Source: CAJJDF01 sp965655625
GTDB taxonomy: Bacteria > Bacteroidota > Bacteroidia > Flavobacteriales_D > CAJJDF01
Direction of reading: 5' to 3'
Assembly (NCBI GenBank): GCA_965655625.1
Contig: CBFHHA010000063.1
Location: 1-7,140 of the forward strand
DNA: 7,140 nt
Below are positions 6,006-7,140 of this stretch, piece after piece (position 1 is the stretch's first letter; each line of letters starts with the position of its first letter). A program made the translations under genes and the position numbers. A model generated the notes under the pieces. That model was not told the origin of the DNA and searched no databases. It saw only the letters and a list, made by a program, of their open reading frames with translations.

Positions 6006-7140
6006 ATGTCATACAGGAAAAATAACCAACAAGAACCTCAAAAGTTCAACAAAATAACCATTAGTCTATCTTCTCCAGAAACTATTTTGGAGAGTTCGCA
6101 TGGTGAAGTACTGAAGCCAGAAACAATCAATTACAGAACATACAAACCAGAAAGAGATGGTTTGTTCTGTGAAAGAATTTTTGGCCCAGTAAAAGATTAC
6201 GAATGTTACTGTGGAAAATATAAGAGAATCAGGTACAAAGGAATTGTATGTGATAGATGTGGAGTAGAAGTAACTGAGAAAAAGGTGAGAAGAACAAGAA
6301 CTGGACACATCCAATTGGTAGTGCCAGTAGCTCACATATGGTATTTCAAATCGTTGCCAAACAAAATTGGTTACCTTTTGGGATTACCTACAAAAAAGCT
6401 GAATCAAATTATCTACTATGAAAGATACGTTGTAATTCAAGCTGCAGGAACAATAAATGCAGAAGGTGAACCTGTTCAATTTATGGATTTCCTTACGGAA
6501 GAAGAATATTTAGATATTCTAGAAAAGCAACCGAAAGAAAGCCTATATCTTGATGATTCTGACCCAAATAAATTTATCGCTAAAATGGGAGCAGAAGCTC
6601 TTTACGATTTGTTAAAAGGATTGGATTTAGATGAATTGTCTTATAACCTAAGACATCAAGCTAATACAGAAACTTCGCAACAAAGAAAAGCGGAGGCGCT
6701 GAAAAGATTGCAAGTTGTTGAAGGAATGAGAAACTCTGTAAACCAGGCTGTTGAAAACAGACCTGAGTGGATGATTGTTAAGGTTGTTCCAGTTATTCCG
6801 CCTGAATTGAGACCATTGGTACCATTGGACGGAGGAAGATTTGCCACATCGGATTTGAATGATTTGTACAGAAGAGTTATTATTAGAAACAATCGTTTAA
6901 AACGATTGATTGAGATTAAAGCTCCAGAAGTAATTTTGAGAAATGAAAAGAGAATGTTGCAGGAATCTGTAGATTCTTTATTTGATAATTCAAGAAAATC
7001 AAGTGCAGTAAAAGCGGATGGTAACAGACCTTTGAAATCACTTTCGGATTCATTGAAAGGAAAATCTGGACGTTTCAGACAGAACCTACTTGGAAAAAGG
7101 GTAGATTATTCTGCACGTTCTGTAATCGTTGTAGGTCCAA
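6006..7140 (+). CDS. rpoC: DNA-directed RNA polymerase subunit beta', N-terminal part (3' end outside window)
   Basis: Beta' forms the clamp and carries the catalytic Mg-binding aspartates. The first 378 codons are open in frame without interruption to the window edge. Seen in order: a short basic N-terminus; the clamp start (SPETILESSHGEVLKPETIN, PERDGLFCERIFGP); the N-terminal zinc site with C67, C69, C82 and C85 (CYCGKY, then CDRCG), matching E. coli C70/C72/C85/C88; the clamp-head region (HIWYFKSLPNKIGYLLGLP); PPELRPLVPLDGGRFATSDL; the clamp helices that bind sigma (LYRRVIIRNNRLKRL, APEVILRNEKRMLQE); and the switch-region sequence SGRFRQNLLGKRVDYSARSV at the edge. The catalytic NADFDGD motif would lie beyond the window; family length is about 1400-1440. 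ATG at 6006 is 33 nt after the rpoB stop in AT-rich sequence without Shine-Dalgarno or terminator, so it is co-transcribed with rpoB. Confidence 0.98.
   Translation, partial: MSYRKNNQQEPQKFNKITISLSSPETILESSHGEVLKPETINYRTYKPERDGLFCERIFGPVKDYECYCGKYKRIRYKGIVCDRCGVEVTEKKVRRTRTGHIQLVVPVAHIWYFKSLPNKIGYLLGLPTKKLNQIIYYERYVVIQAAGTINAEGEPVQFMDFLTEEEYLDILEKQPKESLYLDDSDPNKFIAKMGAEALYDLLKGLDLDELSYNLRHQANTETSQQRKAEALKRLQVVEGMRNSVNQAVENRPEWMIVKVVPVIPPELRPLVPLDGGRFATSDLNDLYRRVIIRNNRLKRLIEIKAPEVILRNEKRMLQESVDSLFDNSRKSSAVKADGNRPLKSLSDSLKGKSGRFRQNLLGKRVDYSARSVIVVGP

Noticed and set aside
1..7140. Novel or accessory system (mobile element, CRISPR, defence, toxin-antitoxin)
   Set aside because: Every coding stretch is a recognised core gene in conserved order with uniform codon use; no spacer is long enough for an extra gene.

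Overview
This window is a conserved core locus of a bacterium: the end of rplK, then complete rplA, rplJ, rplL and rpoB, then the first 378 codons of rpoC. All genes are on the + strand. The order rplK-rplA-rplJ-rplL-rpoB-rpoC is the classic ribosomal-stalk/RNA-polymerase cluster found across bacteria.

The organism is most likely a member of the Bacteroidota. The reasons are: (i) the protein sequences, especially RpoB at 1270 residues with Bacteroidota-style signatures (for example VEDFVDEDTGEVVSIERNEV and RDVHYTHYGRL) and RpoC (DYSARSVIVVGP); (ii) low-GC DNA with AGA as the favoured arginine codon; (iii) no Shine-Dalgarno sequence before any of the five visible start codons, which are preceded by A/T-rich leaders instead. 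I cannot place it to genus or family.

Layout: 2-274 is the C-terminal part of L11, ending in three in-frame TAA stops. L1 (291-971) and L10 (982-1500) follow at gaps of 16 and 10 nt. A 92-nt gap with an imperfect long hairpin separates L10 from L7/L12 (1593-1967). The largest gap (1968-2159, 192 nt) holds a terminator-like hairpin with a U-rich tail, then two abutting hairpins that look like diverged copies of one unit, then the rpoB start at 2160. After rpoB a 33-nt AT-rich spacer leads to rpoC at 6006, which runs off the window.

Functionally, L11, L10 and L7/L12 form the GTPase-associated stalk base and stalk of the 50S subunit, and L1 forms the opposite stalk at the E site. RpoB and RpoC are the two large catalytic subunits of RNA polymerase. 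The co-transcribed arrangement couples translation and transcription machinery, with the rplL-rpoB gap as the likely point where their output ratio is set.

I see no mobile element, CRISPR array, tRNA or rRNA gene, defence gene or novel protein system. The points worth a second look are in the two longer intergenic RNA regions and in a few residue changes in conserved proteins.
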